From assembly GCF_013127955.1 (NCBI RefSeq), contig NZ_CP053435.1, positions 4,154,001 to 4,218,000 of the forward strand: 64,000 nt of DNA. Reading direction: 5' to 3'. The notes under the pieces were generated by a model. It worked only from the letters and a program-made list of their open reading frames with translations. It did not search any database and was not told where the DNA came from. Made by a program: the position numbers and the translations under genes. How positions within the stretch are numbered: the first letter of the stretch is position 1; each line of letters starts with the position of its first letter. Positions 8,436 through 16,037 of this stretch are shown here, in pieces. This DNA comes from Spirosoma taeanense (lineage in GTDB: Bacteria; Bacteroidota; Bacteroidia; Cytophagales; Spirosomataceae).

Positions 8436-10808
8436 TTACTTTCCGGAGAAGTTATATTGGATACCACTCACGACTAATCTTGGGGCGGCTGGCGTAAACG
8501 TCGTGCGATCGAGAGGATTATTGCCCCGGGTTGCCTGATAGGCATACAGCTCGTTCGTCAGATTCAGGACGTTGCTGAACAGCTCAATCCCGTTTTTGAA
8601 CGAGTAACCCGCCCGTAGATTCAACACGCTGATCCCGCGCGCGCCAAAGGCGCCCCGATCGGCATACTCCACGGTATTGATCTGGTTTTGAAAATATGGA
8701 CTCAGCCGCTGCCACTCCAGCGACAGGCGCAGACCCCTGGCAAACTGCTGAGGCTTATAGGTCACTTCAGTATTGGCAATCCAGCGTGGCGCTTGCGGCA
8801 TATCGTAGCCGTTTACGTTTTTCAGCACATCTGACTCTTTCGTACTCAGCGAAAAATCAATGAAGCGGTGCGTGGCGTTGGTGCCGCCAAACCTGAGAAA
8901 CCACGCGGCCGAGGGCTTGTAGGTCAGGCTGTATTCAACGCCCCGGTGCAGGGTCTGCCCCGCCGAGCGATAGTCCGTGGAATTGTCGGGCTGGCGGATA
9001 CTGAGTAGTTCATTCCGGCCATTCATTTGATAAACGGCCCAGTCGAGATACACCTTCCGGTTCAGCAGCGACGCCCAGCCACCCAGCTCGAAATTGTCGA
9101 ACTGCGCTGGCTGCAGCGCATAATAGAAGGGTGACTCACCCGGTAGAGCCGCCGGATTTTTACGGAAGATGGCCGTCAGGCCGGGGGGTGAAAAGCCCTG
9201 GCTGAAGTTGGCATACACGCCCCGATCGTGGCCCAGATCATACGTCAGACCCACTTTAGGCGTCAGGCGGCTGTAGGCTTTGCTGCCGCTGCTGTTGTCC
9301 AGAAAATTCTGGTAGTCAAACGCCATCCGGTCGTAGCGCAGACCCAGCGACGCCCGCAGTCGGGGCAGCGGCTCGAAATCGAGCTGCGTATACGTGCCGA
9401 GGTTGTGAATAGACGCATTGTACTGAGCAAGCAATAAATCGGGCCGTTCCTGCACGATTGTATATTTCTCAACGGACTTACGGTCGGGCCGGAGTTGAGC
9501 CGCCAGGTCAATCTGATAGGCGCTATAGGTGTTGGGCGAGTTGTCGTACGTAAAGCCCGTCAGCCAGCGCGCATTCAGGGGCCCGAACCGCTGGCTATGC
9601 TGCGCCACCACGCCCACGCTATGAAAGCTGTTGTCGTTGATCTCGCCCGTGGCCGTTTCAGCGCCTGACTTCCAGCGAATGCCGTAGTTGGGATTCTGGC
9701 CGATGGTGTTATTCCGGTAAAAGGCCGTTACGAACGTCTGCGCTTGGCCATTCCAGTCGTGTTCAAGCGTCAGCCGCGCCCGCGTCGATTCGACTTTTCG
9801 GTACGTAAAATTGGTGGTGCTGCTGTACACCCGGCTGTAATAGGCCACACTGTCTACGCTGCCGCCCGTCTGCGAGTCGTAGGTGTTCTGCGAAACCGTT
9901 CCGATCAGTCGGGTGCGGGCGGTGAACAGGTATTCGGCACGCGCATTGAGCGACAGTTTATCGTAATCACTGAACGCCTGCCAGCCGTTACGCTGCTTAG
10001 CCACGAACCCACCGATATACACGCCAAATTTGGACGTAATGAACCCACCTCCGCCAAACTGCACCCGTTTATAACCATAATTGTCAGCCTGCACACCGAT
10101 ACGCGCTGTGGGCACGGCCGTTGGGCGCTGGGTGATAAAATTGATTGCACCGCCCACGGCCTCGGGGCCGTAGAGGCTGGAAGCCGGTCCTTTCACGACT
10201 TCCACCGAGCTAACAGCAAAGATGTTTAGTTCAATCAGCGCATTATGGTTAAAGACGCCCATCGGTCGAATCGGCAGACCATCTTCCAGGTATAAAAAAT
10301 AGGCGTTGGTGCCGAACGGCTGGCGAATACCCATGCCATGCTGCTCGTTATTGTAATTGGCCATGTACACCCCCGGCGTCTTGTTGATAATCTCGTAGAC
10401 ATTCGTCGGTTTGGTGTCGTTGATGAGCGTTGGCGACAGGCGCGAAATGGCTACGGGAGCTTCGGTACGGAGTTGGGCCTCGCGGCTCGCCGTCACAACG
10501 ATGGTTTGCAGATTCTGCTCAGCGGGCGTCAGGGCAATGCGGAGTGGTTCAGCCGTTACGTCCACCCGTTTATCGGAGTAGCCAACACTGGTGACGATAA
10601 GCTGACGGGCACTGGTCGTTATCGAAAAAGCGCCTTTGTCATCGGTGATCGCACCGGTATTTGTCTCCGGTACACGCAGGGTGGCACCAATAATGGGTTC
10701 TTTGGTCTGGGCGTCGAATATCTGCCCTGTGAGGCTGCTCTGTGCTGATGCACACAGGACAGCCATAAGCCATAGCCCGCAGGCTATGAAAAATGTATAG
10801 AATCTCAT
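8436..10808 (-). CDS. TonB-dependent outer-membrane receptor
   Basis: A 790-residue receptor that imports a ligand across the outer membrane with energy from TonB. Order of parts: signal peptide ending CASAQ (about 1-22); a carboxypeptidase-like regulatory domain with SLTGQIFDAQTKEPIIGATL and VTSVGYSDKRV (to about 100); a plug domain with PTNVYEIINKTPGVYM and VEVVKGPASSLYGPEAVGG (to about 225); and a 22-stranded barrel ending in a C-terminal aromatic-type strand (GIQYNFSGK). It belongs to the FecA/CirA-like metal-chelate receptors rather than SusC, and no SusD partner is adjacent. It sits between the small Cys protein and the propeller gene in the MbnP/MbnH run, so copper or a copper chelate is the likely ligand. 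Confidence 0.9.
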   Translation of the reverse strand: MRFYTFFIACGLWLMAVLCASAQSSLTGQIFDAQTKEPIIGATLRVPETNTGAITDDKGAFSITTSARQLIVTSVGYSDKRVDVTAEPLRIALTPAEQNLQTIVVTASREAQLRTEAPVAISRLSPTLINDTKPTNVYEIINKTPGVYMANYNNEQHGMGIRQPFGTNAYFLYLEDGLPIRPMGVFNHNALIELNIFAVSSVEVVKGPASSLYGPEAVGGAINFITQRPTAVPTARIGVQADNYGYKRVQFGGGGFITSKFGVYIGGFVAKQRNGWQAFSDYDKLSLNARAEYLFTARTRLIGTVSQNTYDSQTGGSVDSVAYYSRVYSSTTNFTYRKVESTRARLTLEHDWNGQAQTFVTAFYRNNTIGQNPNYGIRWKSGAETATGEINDNSFHSVGVVAQHSQRFGPLNARWLTGFTYDNSPNTYSAYQIDLAAQLRPDRKSVEKYTIVQERPDLLLAQYNASIHNLGTYTQLDFEPLPRLRASLGLRYDRMAFDYQNFLDNSSGSKAYSRLTPKVGLTYDLGHDRGVYANFSQGFSPPGLTAIFRKNPAALPGESPFYYALQPAQFDNFELGGWASLLNRKVYLDWAVYQMNGRNELLSIRQPDNSTDYRSAGQTLHRGVEYSLTYKPSAAWFLRFGGTNATHRFIDFSLSTKESDVLKNVNGYDMPQAPRWIANTEVTYKPQQFARGLRLSLEWQRLSPYFQNQINTVEYADRGAFGARGISVLNLRAGYSFKNGIELFSNVLNLTNELYAYQATRGNNPLDRTTFTPAAPRLVVSGIQYNFSGK

Positions 10809-10811
10809 GAA

Positions 10812-10956
10812 GTTTTAGTCGAATGAATGAACGAAATGCAGCGCCCATGCCCGACCTGAGCAGGTCAGGACGAAAGCGCTGATGGCTGCCGCACTGGCAG
10901 TCTGTGCAAACACAGAAAACCAGACCAGCCAGAATCCAGATGTATTCGACTAAAAC
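10812..10956 (-). promoter_or_regulatory. Leader with 13-bp inverted repeat before the TonB receptor
   Basis: A perfect 13-bp inverted repeat (GTTTTAGTCGAAT, arms at 10812-10824 and 10944-10956) brackets the 141-nt space between the small Cys protein and the TonB receptor. On the transcript the 5' arm contains the upstream stop codon (UAG) and the 3' arm ends 3 nt before the receptor AUG. The enclosed part holds further pairings such as GACCTG-AG-CAGGTC (10853-10866). A role in coupling translation of the two genes is inferred. Confidence 0.5.
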
Positions 10957-11327
10957 CGGGGAGGATGAAACAGGCACGCCAGCGGAGCCAGGTAAGCAGA
11001 CGCGGAGTAGCGCGGAAACGTAACGTTCCGCAGGGCAGTCCAGACGGGATTGAATGTAAACGGCAGGTCTGCCTGGCAAAACAACTGAAGTACCGGCAGG
11101 TTCTGTACCCGTTCGGTGGTTTCTTTGTCCTGCCTGTCCTGTTGCGCTTTCAACTGTTTAGCGAGGTAGCATTGCCCGTCGCAGTGCAGTTCGGGCTTGT
11201 CGCGGTTTTCGCACAGGACACGGGCTATGTAATCCCGGTTGACCTGGTAATAGGCAATAGTTCCCCACGGGCTGACAATCGGCAGCAGCGTTGCAAACAG
11301 CAGTAGGACAACAATTGCGTTACGCAT
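10950..11327 (-). CDS. Small secreted Cys-containing protein, unknown
   Basis: A 125-residue protein starting at ATG 11327; the frame can be extended two codons to a TTG but has no better start. It opens with a hydrophobic signal or anchor (about residues 4-20), then has a soluble part with LCENRDKPELHCDGQCYL (Cys39, Cys49, Cys53), a charged Lys/Gln-rich helix, and a C-terminus with two more cysteines and LFHPPRF. Proteins of this type precede TonB receptors in metal loci of Bacteroidota, but I cannot assign a family. It is the first gene of the metal run, with a -7 box 18 nt upstream. The Cys/His content suggests metal binding or sensing in the periplasm (inference). Confidence 0.65.
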   Translation of the reverse strand: MRNAIVVLLLFATLLPIVSPWGTIAYYQVNRDYIARVLCENRDKPELHCDGQCYLAKQLKAQQDRQDKETTERVQNLPVLQLFCQADLPFTFNPVWTALRNVTFPRYSASAYLAPLACLFHPPRF

Positions 11328-11344
11328 AAACAAACTTTACCCGG

Positions 11345-11352
11345 CAAAGGTA
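11345..11352 (-). promoter_or_regulatory. Bacteroidota -7 box for the metal gene run
   Basis: TACCTTTG on the minus strand, an exact match to TAnnTTTG, 17 nt before the ATG at 11327. No convincing -33 TTG at the right spacing is visible. It lies in the 68-bp gap shared with the divergent CDF gene. Confidence 0.45.
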
Positions 11353-11395
11353 TAGCCTAAACAAATTGGTTAGCCCCGTAATTTTGTCAAAAACG

Positions 11396-12346
11396 ATGTC
11401 GCATCACCACGATCATACGCATAGCCACGGCCATCATCATCACGGGCCTGCTGTTCTGACTAATGTCAACCGGGCACTCATTATCGGTGCGGTACTCAAC
11501 ACGATCTATGTGGTGGTTGAGTTTGGTCTAGGCTTTTATTATAATTCGCTGGCTCTGATTGCCGATGCGGGCCATAACCTCAGCGACGTAGCAAGCCTGC
11601 TGCTTTCGCTGCTGGCTTTCCGGCTCGCCCGGGTTCGTAATACAACCAATTACACCTATGGTTACCGTAAAAGCACGGTTCTGGCCTCGCTGACTAACGC
11701 CGTCATTCTGCTGGTTACCATTGGCGCTATTCTATGGGAAAGTATTCAGCGGTTCCGCCACCCGGAGCCGGTTCCGGGCGGACCCGTAGCGTGGGTGGCC
11801 GGACTGGGGCTGGTTGTTAATACGGTGTCGGCCCTGCTCTTTTTCCGCGACAAAGACCACGATCTGAACATTCGGGGGGCGTACCTGCACCTGATGGCCG
11901 ATGCGCTGGTTTCGCTGGGGGTCGTCGTGGCGGGTATCGTGATTACGTACACTAACTGGACCTGGCTCGACCCAGCCATTGGGCTGGTTGTTGCCGGGGT
12001 GATTCTAGGCTCAACCTGGCGACTGCTGTCCGACAGTGTCCGGCTGTCGCTCGACGGCGTTCCGGCGGGCATTGATCTGGAAGCCGTACTCACCGACCTG
12101 CGGACCGTAAAAGGCGTTCGGGATGTGCATCACGTTCACGTCTGGGCGATGAGCACGACCGAAAATGCCCTGACGGCCCACCTCGTGCTGGCCCCCGACC
12201 TCAGCGACGCACAGATCAGCGATCTAAAACACGACGCCCGGCACCGGCTCGAACACCACACCATCCGCCACGCGACCCTCGAAACAGAGGTCGTTGCCGA
12301 AACGGATTGTCCGGCGAAAGAATGTATCAATTTTTTCGGAACCTGA
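11396..12346 (+). CDS. Cation diffusion facilitator (Zn/Co/Cd efflux)
   Basis: Inner-membrane H+-coupled exporter of divalent metals, 316 residues, ZitB/CzcD type. Seen: a His-rich N-terminus (MSHHHDHTHSHGHHHHGP), six hydrophobic segments, the transport-site motif LIADAGHNLSD (HxxxD) in helix II with a second HLMADALVSLG (HxxxD) in helix V, and a cytoplasmic C-terminal domain with VHHVHVWAMS and a terminal CPAKEC pair. ATG 11396 is preferred because it starts directly at the His-rich stretch; the upstream frame begins at a GTG. It diverges from the MbnP/MbnH-TonB run across 68 bp, so a shared metal regulator is plausible. The family mostly moves zinc, cobalt or cadmium, not copper. Confidence 0.92.
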   Translation: MSHHHDHTHSHGHHHHGPAVLTNVNRALIIGAVLNTIYVVVEFGLGFYYNSLALIADAGHNLSDVASLLLSLLAFRLARVRNTTNYTYGYRKSTVLASLTNAVILLVTIGAILWESIQRFRHPEPVPGGPVAWVAGLGLVVNTVSALLFFRDKDHDLNIRGAYLHLMADALVSLGVVVAGIVITYTNWTWLDPAIGLVVAGVILGSTWRLLSDSVRLSLDGVPAGIDLEAVLTDLRTVKGVRDVHHVHVWAMSTTENALTAHLVLAPDLSDAQISDLKHDARHRLEHHTIRHATLETEVVAETDCPAKECINFFGT

Positions 12347-12377
12347 CTATATGCCGTAACCGGGTTTCATTTATACA

Positions 12378-12698
12378 TTACAGCCGATCGAAGGCATAAT
12401 CCCGCTCGACTTTGCAGATGCGGGTTTTGTAAGCTTCATACCAGTGCTGGCGTCCTCGTTGCTGGGCAATCTGGTGTTCGGCCTGCTGCTTCCAGGCCCG
12501 AATCGCGTCGAGACTTTCCCAGTAAGACACGGTTATACCCAGCTCATCGCGCGCCGACTCGACTCCCAGAAAACCCGGCTGGTCGCGGGCCAGTTCGATC
12601 ATGCGTGCGGCCGTATCGCCGTAACCGTCGGCTAAGTCGGTTCGCACAGATGTAAAAATAACCGCGTAATAAGGCGGCTCGGGCGTTTTAGCAATCAT
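12378..12698 (-). CDS. Antibiotic biosynthesis monooxygenase (ABM) domain protein
   Basis: A 106-residue single-domain protein of the dimeric alpha-beta barrel ABM family, which includes small cofactor-free oxygenases and heme-degrading enzymes. Seen: YYAVIFTSVR as strand 1, ARDQPGFLGVESARDELGI as the typical PGFLG turn, and VSYWESLDAIRAWKQQAEHQ, the family signature SYWESLDAIxxWKxxxEH. The C-terminal RQHWYEAYKTRICKVERDY also fits. The substrate is unknown, and no heme ligand can be assigned by eye. It is convergent with the CDF gene. Confidence 0.85.
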   Translation of the reverse strand: MIAKTPEPPYYAVIFTSVRTDLADGYGDTAARMIELARDQPGFLGVESARDELGITVSYWESLDAIRAWKQQAEHQIAQQRGRQHWYEAYKTRICKVERDYAFDRL

Positions 12699-12763
12699 TG
12701 TCAGGTTCCAAGCGTTCGGGCAGAAAGATACGCATTCTCTCCGCCCGAACGTTTTCGAACAAA

Positions 12764-13561
12764 TTACCCCATCAGCAGCGACTCGGCGCCGTCAATCCAG
12801 ATGGGCGTGCCGGTAATGTGGCTGGAGCGGTCCGAAGCCAGAAACAGCACCAGATCAGCCACCTGTTGGCTGCTACCCGGTTTTCCGTCAGTTAAGGGAA
12901 TTTTGCCCTCCGGAAATTCTACGGGCTCTTTCTCCTGCTCAATGTCACGCTTTTCGGTACTTTCTTCGATTCTCGTATCGATAGCCCCCGGGCACACTAC
13001 GTTGACACGGATGCGGTGTTTCGCTAATTCCAGAGCAGCCATTTTGGTGAAGGCCACCTGCGCGGCTTTGGTTGACGAATAGGCAATCGCGCCCGTATTG
13101 CTGAAAATCCGGGTGCCGTTGACGGATGCCGTAATGATAATCGAACCACCCTGCCGCTTAAGCATCGGAACCGCATACTTCACCGTCAGGAACGTACCGG
13201 TCAGGTTGATGTTGATGGTTTTGTTCCATTCTTCCGGCTCCAGTTCGTCGATGGGCGCCCACACGCCGTTAATCCCGGCATTGGCAAAGACGACATCCAG
13301 CCGACCGTATTGCTGCTCGACTTCGGCATATACCTTCTGCATATCCTCGGGGCTGGAAATATCGGCCGGAATGGCGATTCCCTTGCCCCCGGCTTTTTTA
13401 ATTTCCTCGACGGTCTGATTGATTTCGTCTTCCGTTCGGCTGATGGCGATTACATTGGCCCCTTCCTGAGCCAGCAGTATAGCCGCGGCTTTCCCAATTC
13501 CCGATCCGGCGCCTGTAACCAGCGCCACTTTGCCATCCATTTCCCTGCGTTGAGTCTGCAT
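12764..13561 (-). CDS. Short-chain dehydrogenase/reductase (SDR)
   Basis: A 265-residue classical SDR, an NAD(P)-dependent oxidoreductase. Seen: the cofactor motif TGAGSGIGKAAA (about residues 16-27), NAGI near 92, the active-site Ser near 146 and YSSTKAAQVAF (YxxxK, about 161-171), and a C-terminal FLASDRSSHITGTPIWIDGAESLL typical of FabG-like enzymes. An unusual charged insert (ESTEKRDIEQEKEPVEFPEG) lies after the GAIDT loop, in the substrate-lid region. ATG 13561 is used; one codon upstream is a TTG. The substrate is unknown. It is a single gene, divergent from the GH43 gene. Confidence 0.88.
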   Translation of the reverse strand: MQTQRREMDGKVALVTGAGSGIGKAAAILLAQEGANVIAISRTEDEINQTVEEIKKAGGKGIAIPADISSPEDMQKVYAEVEQQYGRLDVVFANAGINGVWAPIDELEPEEWNKTININLTGTFLTVKYAVPMLKRQGGSIIITASVNGTRIFSNTGAIAYSSTKAAQVAFTKMAALELAKHRIRVNVVCPGAIDTRIEESTEKRDIEQEKEPVEFPEGKIPLTDGKPGSSQQVADLVLFLASDRSSHITGTPIWIDGAESLLMG

Positions 13562-13682
13562 CAATTCTAAAAGTTAATGATGAATAGAATGACCAACTTC
13601 CTTCGCCGAATTTTGTTAAAAGCTGGTCAGTCGGGTAACTGTAAAATCGGAATTATCTTTAGCCGTCAAACGACCTATTCCT

Positions 13683-15470
13683 ATGCGCCCAGCCTTGTTT
13701 TTGATCTTACTCTTTGCGCTTTCGGCCCCGTTCTGCATGGCCCAGCAGCGCACTTACTGCAACCCGATGGACATCAGCTACCGGTATAACTTCGAGCAGC
13801 TGAACGAGCAGATTTCCTACCGCTCCGGCGCCGATCCGGTGATTATCAACCACAAGAGCGAGTACTACCTGTTCGTAACGATTCAGGGCGGCTGGTGGCA
13901 TTCGAAAGACCTCGTCAACTGGAAATATATCGTGCCCGATAAGTGGCCTATGGAGGATATGTGCGCCCCGGCGGCCCTGTCGGTGCGCGATACGCTGTAT
14001 CTGTTTCAGAGCACCTTCGAGCAGCGGCCCATCTTCATTTCCACCGAACCCGAAAAAGGCAAACTCAAGTTTTATAATCGCTGGCTGCCGCGCCTGCCCA
14101 AAGACATCGGCCCCTGGGACCCGGCCCTGTTTCATGACCCCGATACCGACAAATGGTTCATGTACTGGGGTTCGTCGAACGTCTATCCCATCTTCGGGGC
14201 CGAACTGGATAAAAGCCGGAACCTGACGTATGCGGGCAACAACCCGGCTCAGGCCTACAAGGCGATGTTCTGGCTCGATCCTTACAAGCACGGCTGGGAA
14301 CGCTTCGGTCCGAACCACTCCGACCCGTTCAAACCTTTTACGGAAGGCGCCTGGATGACCAAGCATAACGGAAAATACTACCTGCAATACGGCGCGCCCG
14401 GCACCGAATACAACGTGTATGGCAATGGCACCTATGTCGGAAAGGACCCGCTGGGGCCGTTTGAATACGCGCCCTACAACCCGGTCGCCTACAAACCCGG
14501 CGGTTTCGCGACGGGCTGCGGTCACGGCAATACGTTCCAGGACAACTTTGGTAATTACTGGAATACGGGCACGACCTGGATCGGCTACAACTGGGGCATG
14601 GAACGTCGGATTGTAATGAACCCCGCGGGCTTCGATAAAGACGACCAGATGTTTGCTAACACCCGCTTCGGCGATTTTCCGCACTATCTGCCCACCAGGA
14701 AATGGAACCCGGCCTCCGGGATGAACAGCGATGAACTGTTTACGGGCTGGATGCTCCTCTCCTACCGCAAACCCGCCGTTGCCTCGTCGACGCTCGACAC
14801 ACTGACGGCCGATAAGGTAACCGACGAGAACCCACGCACCTTCTGGGTAGCCAGACAGAATAAACCCGGCGAAACGCTGACGCTGGACCTCGGCGCTGAA
14901 CGCGACGTAAAGGCTGTGCAGGTTGACTACATCGACTATAAACAAACAATCTACGACTCCGACTCGACGGTCTATACGCAGTTTAAAATCCTGACCTCGA
15001 CCGATAATAAAACGTGGACGGTCGTGGCCGACCTGACCAAAGAGCCCAAACGCGACCGGGCCTGCGCCTATGTAGAGCTGAGCAAACCGACCCGCGCCCG
15101 TTACGTTCGCTACGAGCACGTTTATGTAGCCGGGCCGACGCTGGCGATCAACGCCTTCCGGGTGTTCGGCAACGGGATGGGCAAAGCACCCGCCACCCCC
15201 GCGATACTGACCGCCAAACGCCAGAAGGATCAGCGTAACGCCGATCTGAGCTGGTCGAAAGTGTCCGGCGCCGTGGGCTACAACATCCGCTGGGGCATCG
15301 CTCCGGACAAACTCTACCAGACCTATCAATTCTGGAACGACGAGCCCAGTACGTTCGAGCTACGGGCGCTGAACGTGGGCGTGCCGTATTACTTCGCCAT
15401 CGAAGCGTTCGATGAGAACGGCGTATCGATTCTGAGCAAGGTAGTAGGCGACGGATCGGTTAAACAGTAA
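13683..15470 (+). CDS. GH43-family secreted glycosidase with F5/8C and FN3-like domains
   Basis: A 595-residue exported enzyme acting on plant-type glycans (arabinan, xylan or related). Order: signal peptide ending CMAQ (about 1-20); a five-bladed GH43-like propeller to about 370, with the catalytic-base region RSGADPVIIN near 45, WDPALFHDPDTDKWFMYWGSS near 145 and the later AWMTKHNGKYYLQYGAPGTE; a F5/8-type-C (discoidin) domain at about 375-495 (SSTLDTLTADKVTDENPRTF, ARYVRYEHVYV); and a fibronectin-III-like C-terminus (ADLSWSKVSGAVGYNIRWG). The exact glycan cannot be told. The GNAT gene follows after 12 bp and may be co-transcribed. Confidence 0.87.
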   Translation: MRPALFLILLFALSAPFCMAQQRTYCNPMDISYRYNFEQLNEQISYRSGADPVIINHKSEYYLFVTIQGGWWHSKDLVNWKYIVPDKWPMEDMCAPAALSVRDTLYLFQSTFEQRPIFISTEPEKGKLKFYNRWLPRLPKDIGPWDPALFHDPDTDKWFMYWGSSNVYPIFGAELDKSRNLTYAGNNPAQAYKAMFWLDPYKHGWERFGPNHSDPFKPFTEGAWMTKHNGKYYLQYGAPGTEYNVYGNGTYVGKDPLGPFEYAPYNPVAYKPGGFATGCGHGNTFQDNFGNYWNTGTTWIGYNWGMERRIVMNPAGFDKDDQMFANTRFGDFPHYLPTRKWNPASGMNSDELFTGWMLLSYRKPAVASSTLDTLTADKVTDENPRTFWVARQNKPGETLTLDLGAERDVKAVQVDYIDYKQTIYDSDSTVYTQFKILTSTDNKTWTVVADLTKEPKRDRACAYVELSKPTRARYVRYEHVYVAGPTLAINAFRVFGNGMGKAPATPAILTAKRQKDQRNADLSWSKVSGAVGYNIRWGIAPDKLYQTYQFWNDEPSTFELRALNVGVPYYFAIEAFDENGVSILSKVVGDGSVKQ

Positions 15471-15482
15471 TCTGAACTAGCG

Positions 15483-15974
15483 ATGACTTTTACGTTCCGC
15501 AATGACCAGACGGAGCAGTTCCTGGCGATTCTGCGCGAGGTTGGCCAGTGGCTCGTCGATAATGACCGGACGATGTGGGAACTGGATACGCTGACCGCCG
15601 ACAATCTGGTGGACGAGTACACGCGTGACAACTGTTACGTCCTGTATGCCAATGGCGAACCGGCAGCGACCTTCATTCTCCAGTGGGCCGACCCGCTGTA
15701 TTATCCGGATGTTCCGGCGAACACGGCCGGACTGATTCATAAGGTAGCCATCCGACGCCGGTTCAGCGGCCAGAACCTGTTTCAGCCTATGCTGGATTTC
15801 TGCCAGCAGCGCTGTCTGGAACGCGGCATCCACGAAATTCAGCTCGAAACCGACGCCACGCGGCCGGCGCTGCTCCGTTTCTATGAGCGCTATGGTTTTC
15901 AGCCCACCTACCAGAAATCAATTGAAGAGTTTGGCACAACCTACGACTGCCAGTTTTACGTTCTCCGGTTCTGA
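15483..15974 (+). CDS. GNAT-family N-acetyltransferase
   Basis: A 163-residue acetyl-CoA-dependent acetyltransferase. Seen: strand beta4 and the acetyl-CoA loop in GLIHKVAIRRRFSGQNLFQP (a divergent R/Q-x-x-G-x-G/A pattern, RRRFSGQ), then CQQRCLERGIHEIQLETDA and ALLRFYERYGFQPT, the classic C-terminal half of the fold. The substrate is unknown. It follows the GH43 gene by 12 bp, so it may share its transcript. Confidence 0.85.
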   Translation: MTFTFRNDQTEQFLAILREVGQWLVDNDRTMWELDTLTADNLVDEYTRDNCYVLYANGEPAATFILQWADPLYYPDVPANTAGLIHKVAIRRRFSGQNLFQPMLDFCQQRCLERGIHEIQLETDATRPALLRFYERYGFQPTYQKSIEEFGTTYDCQFYVLRF

Positions 15975-16037
15975 GCGAACTGGGTAGCTTTTAGCCGAAT
16001 AAAGTGAGACTTTTGCAGCCCTGTAATCACTTCATCC

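Noticed and set aside
10639-11079. 146-residue frame on the minus strand over the TonB receptor start, the leader and the end of the small Cys protein gene
   Set aside because: It overlaps the better supported frames and its composition is that of a shadow frame.
13707-15329. 540-residue minus-strand frame opposite the GH43 gene
   Set aside because: Long only because the GC-rich GH43 codons lack stops in the antisense frame; no domain pattern, while the plus-strand frame has clear GH43 motifs.
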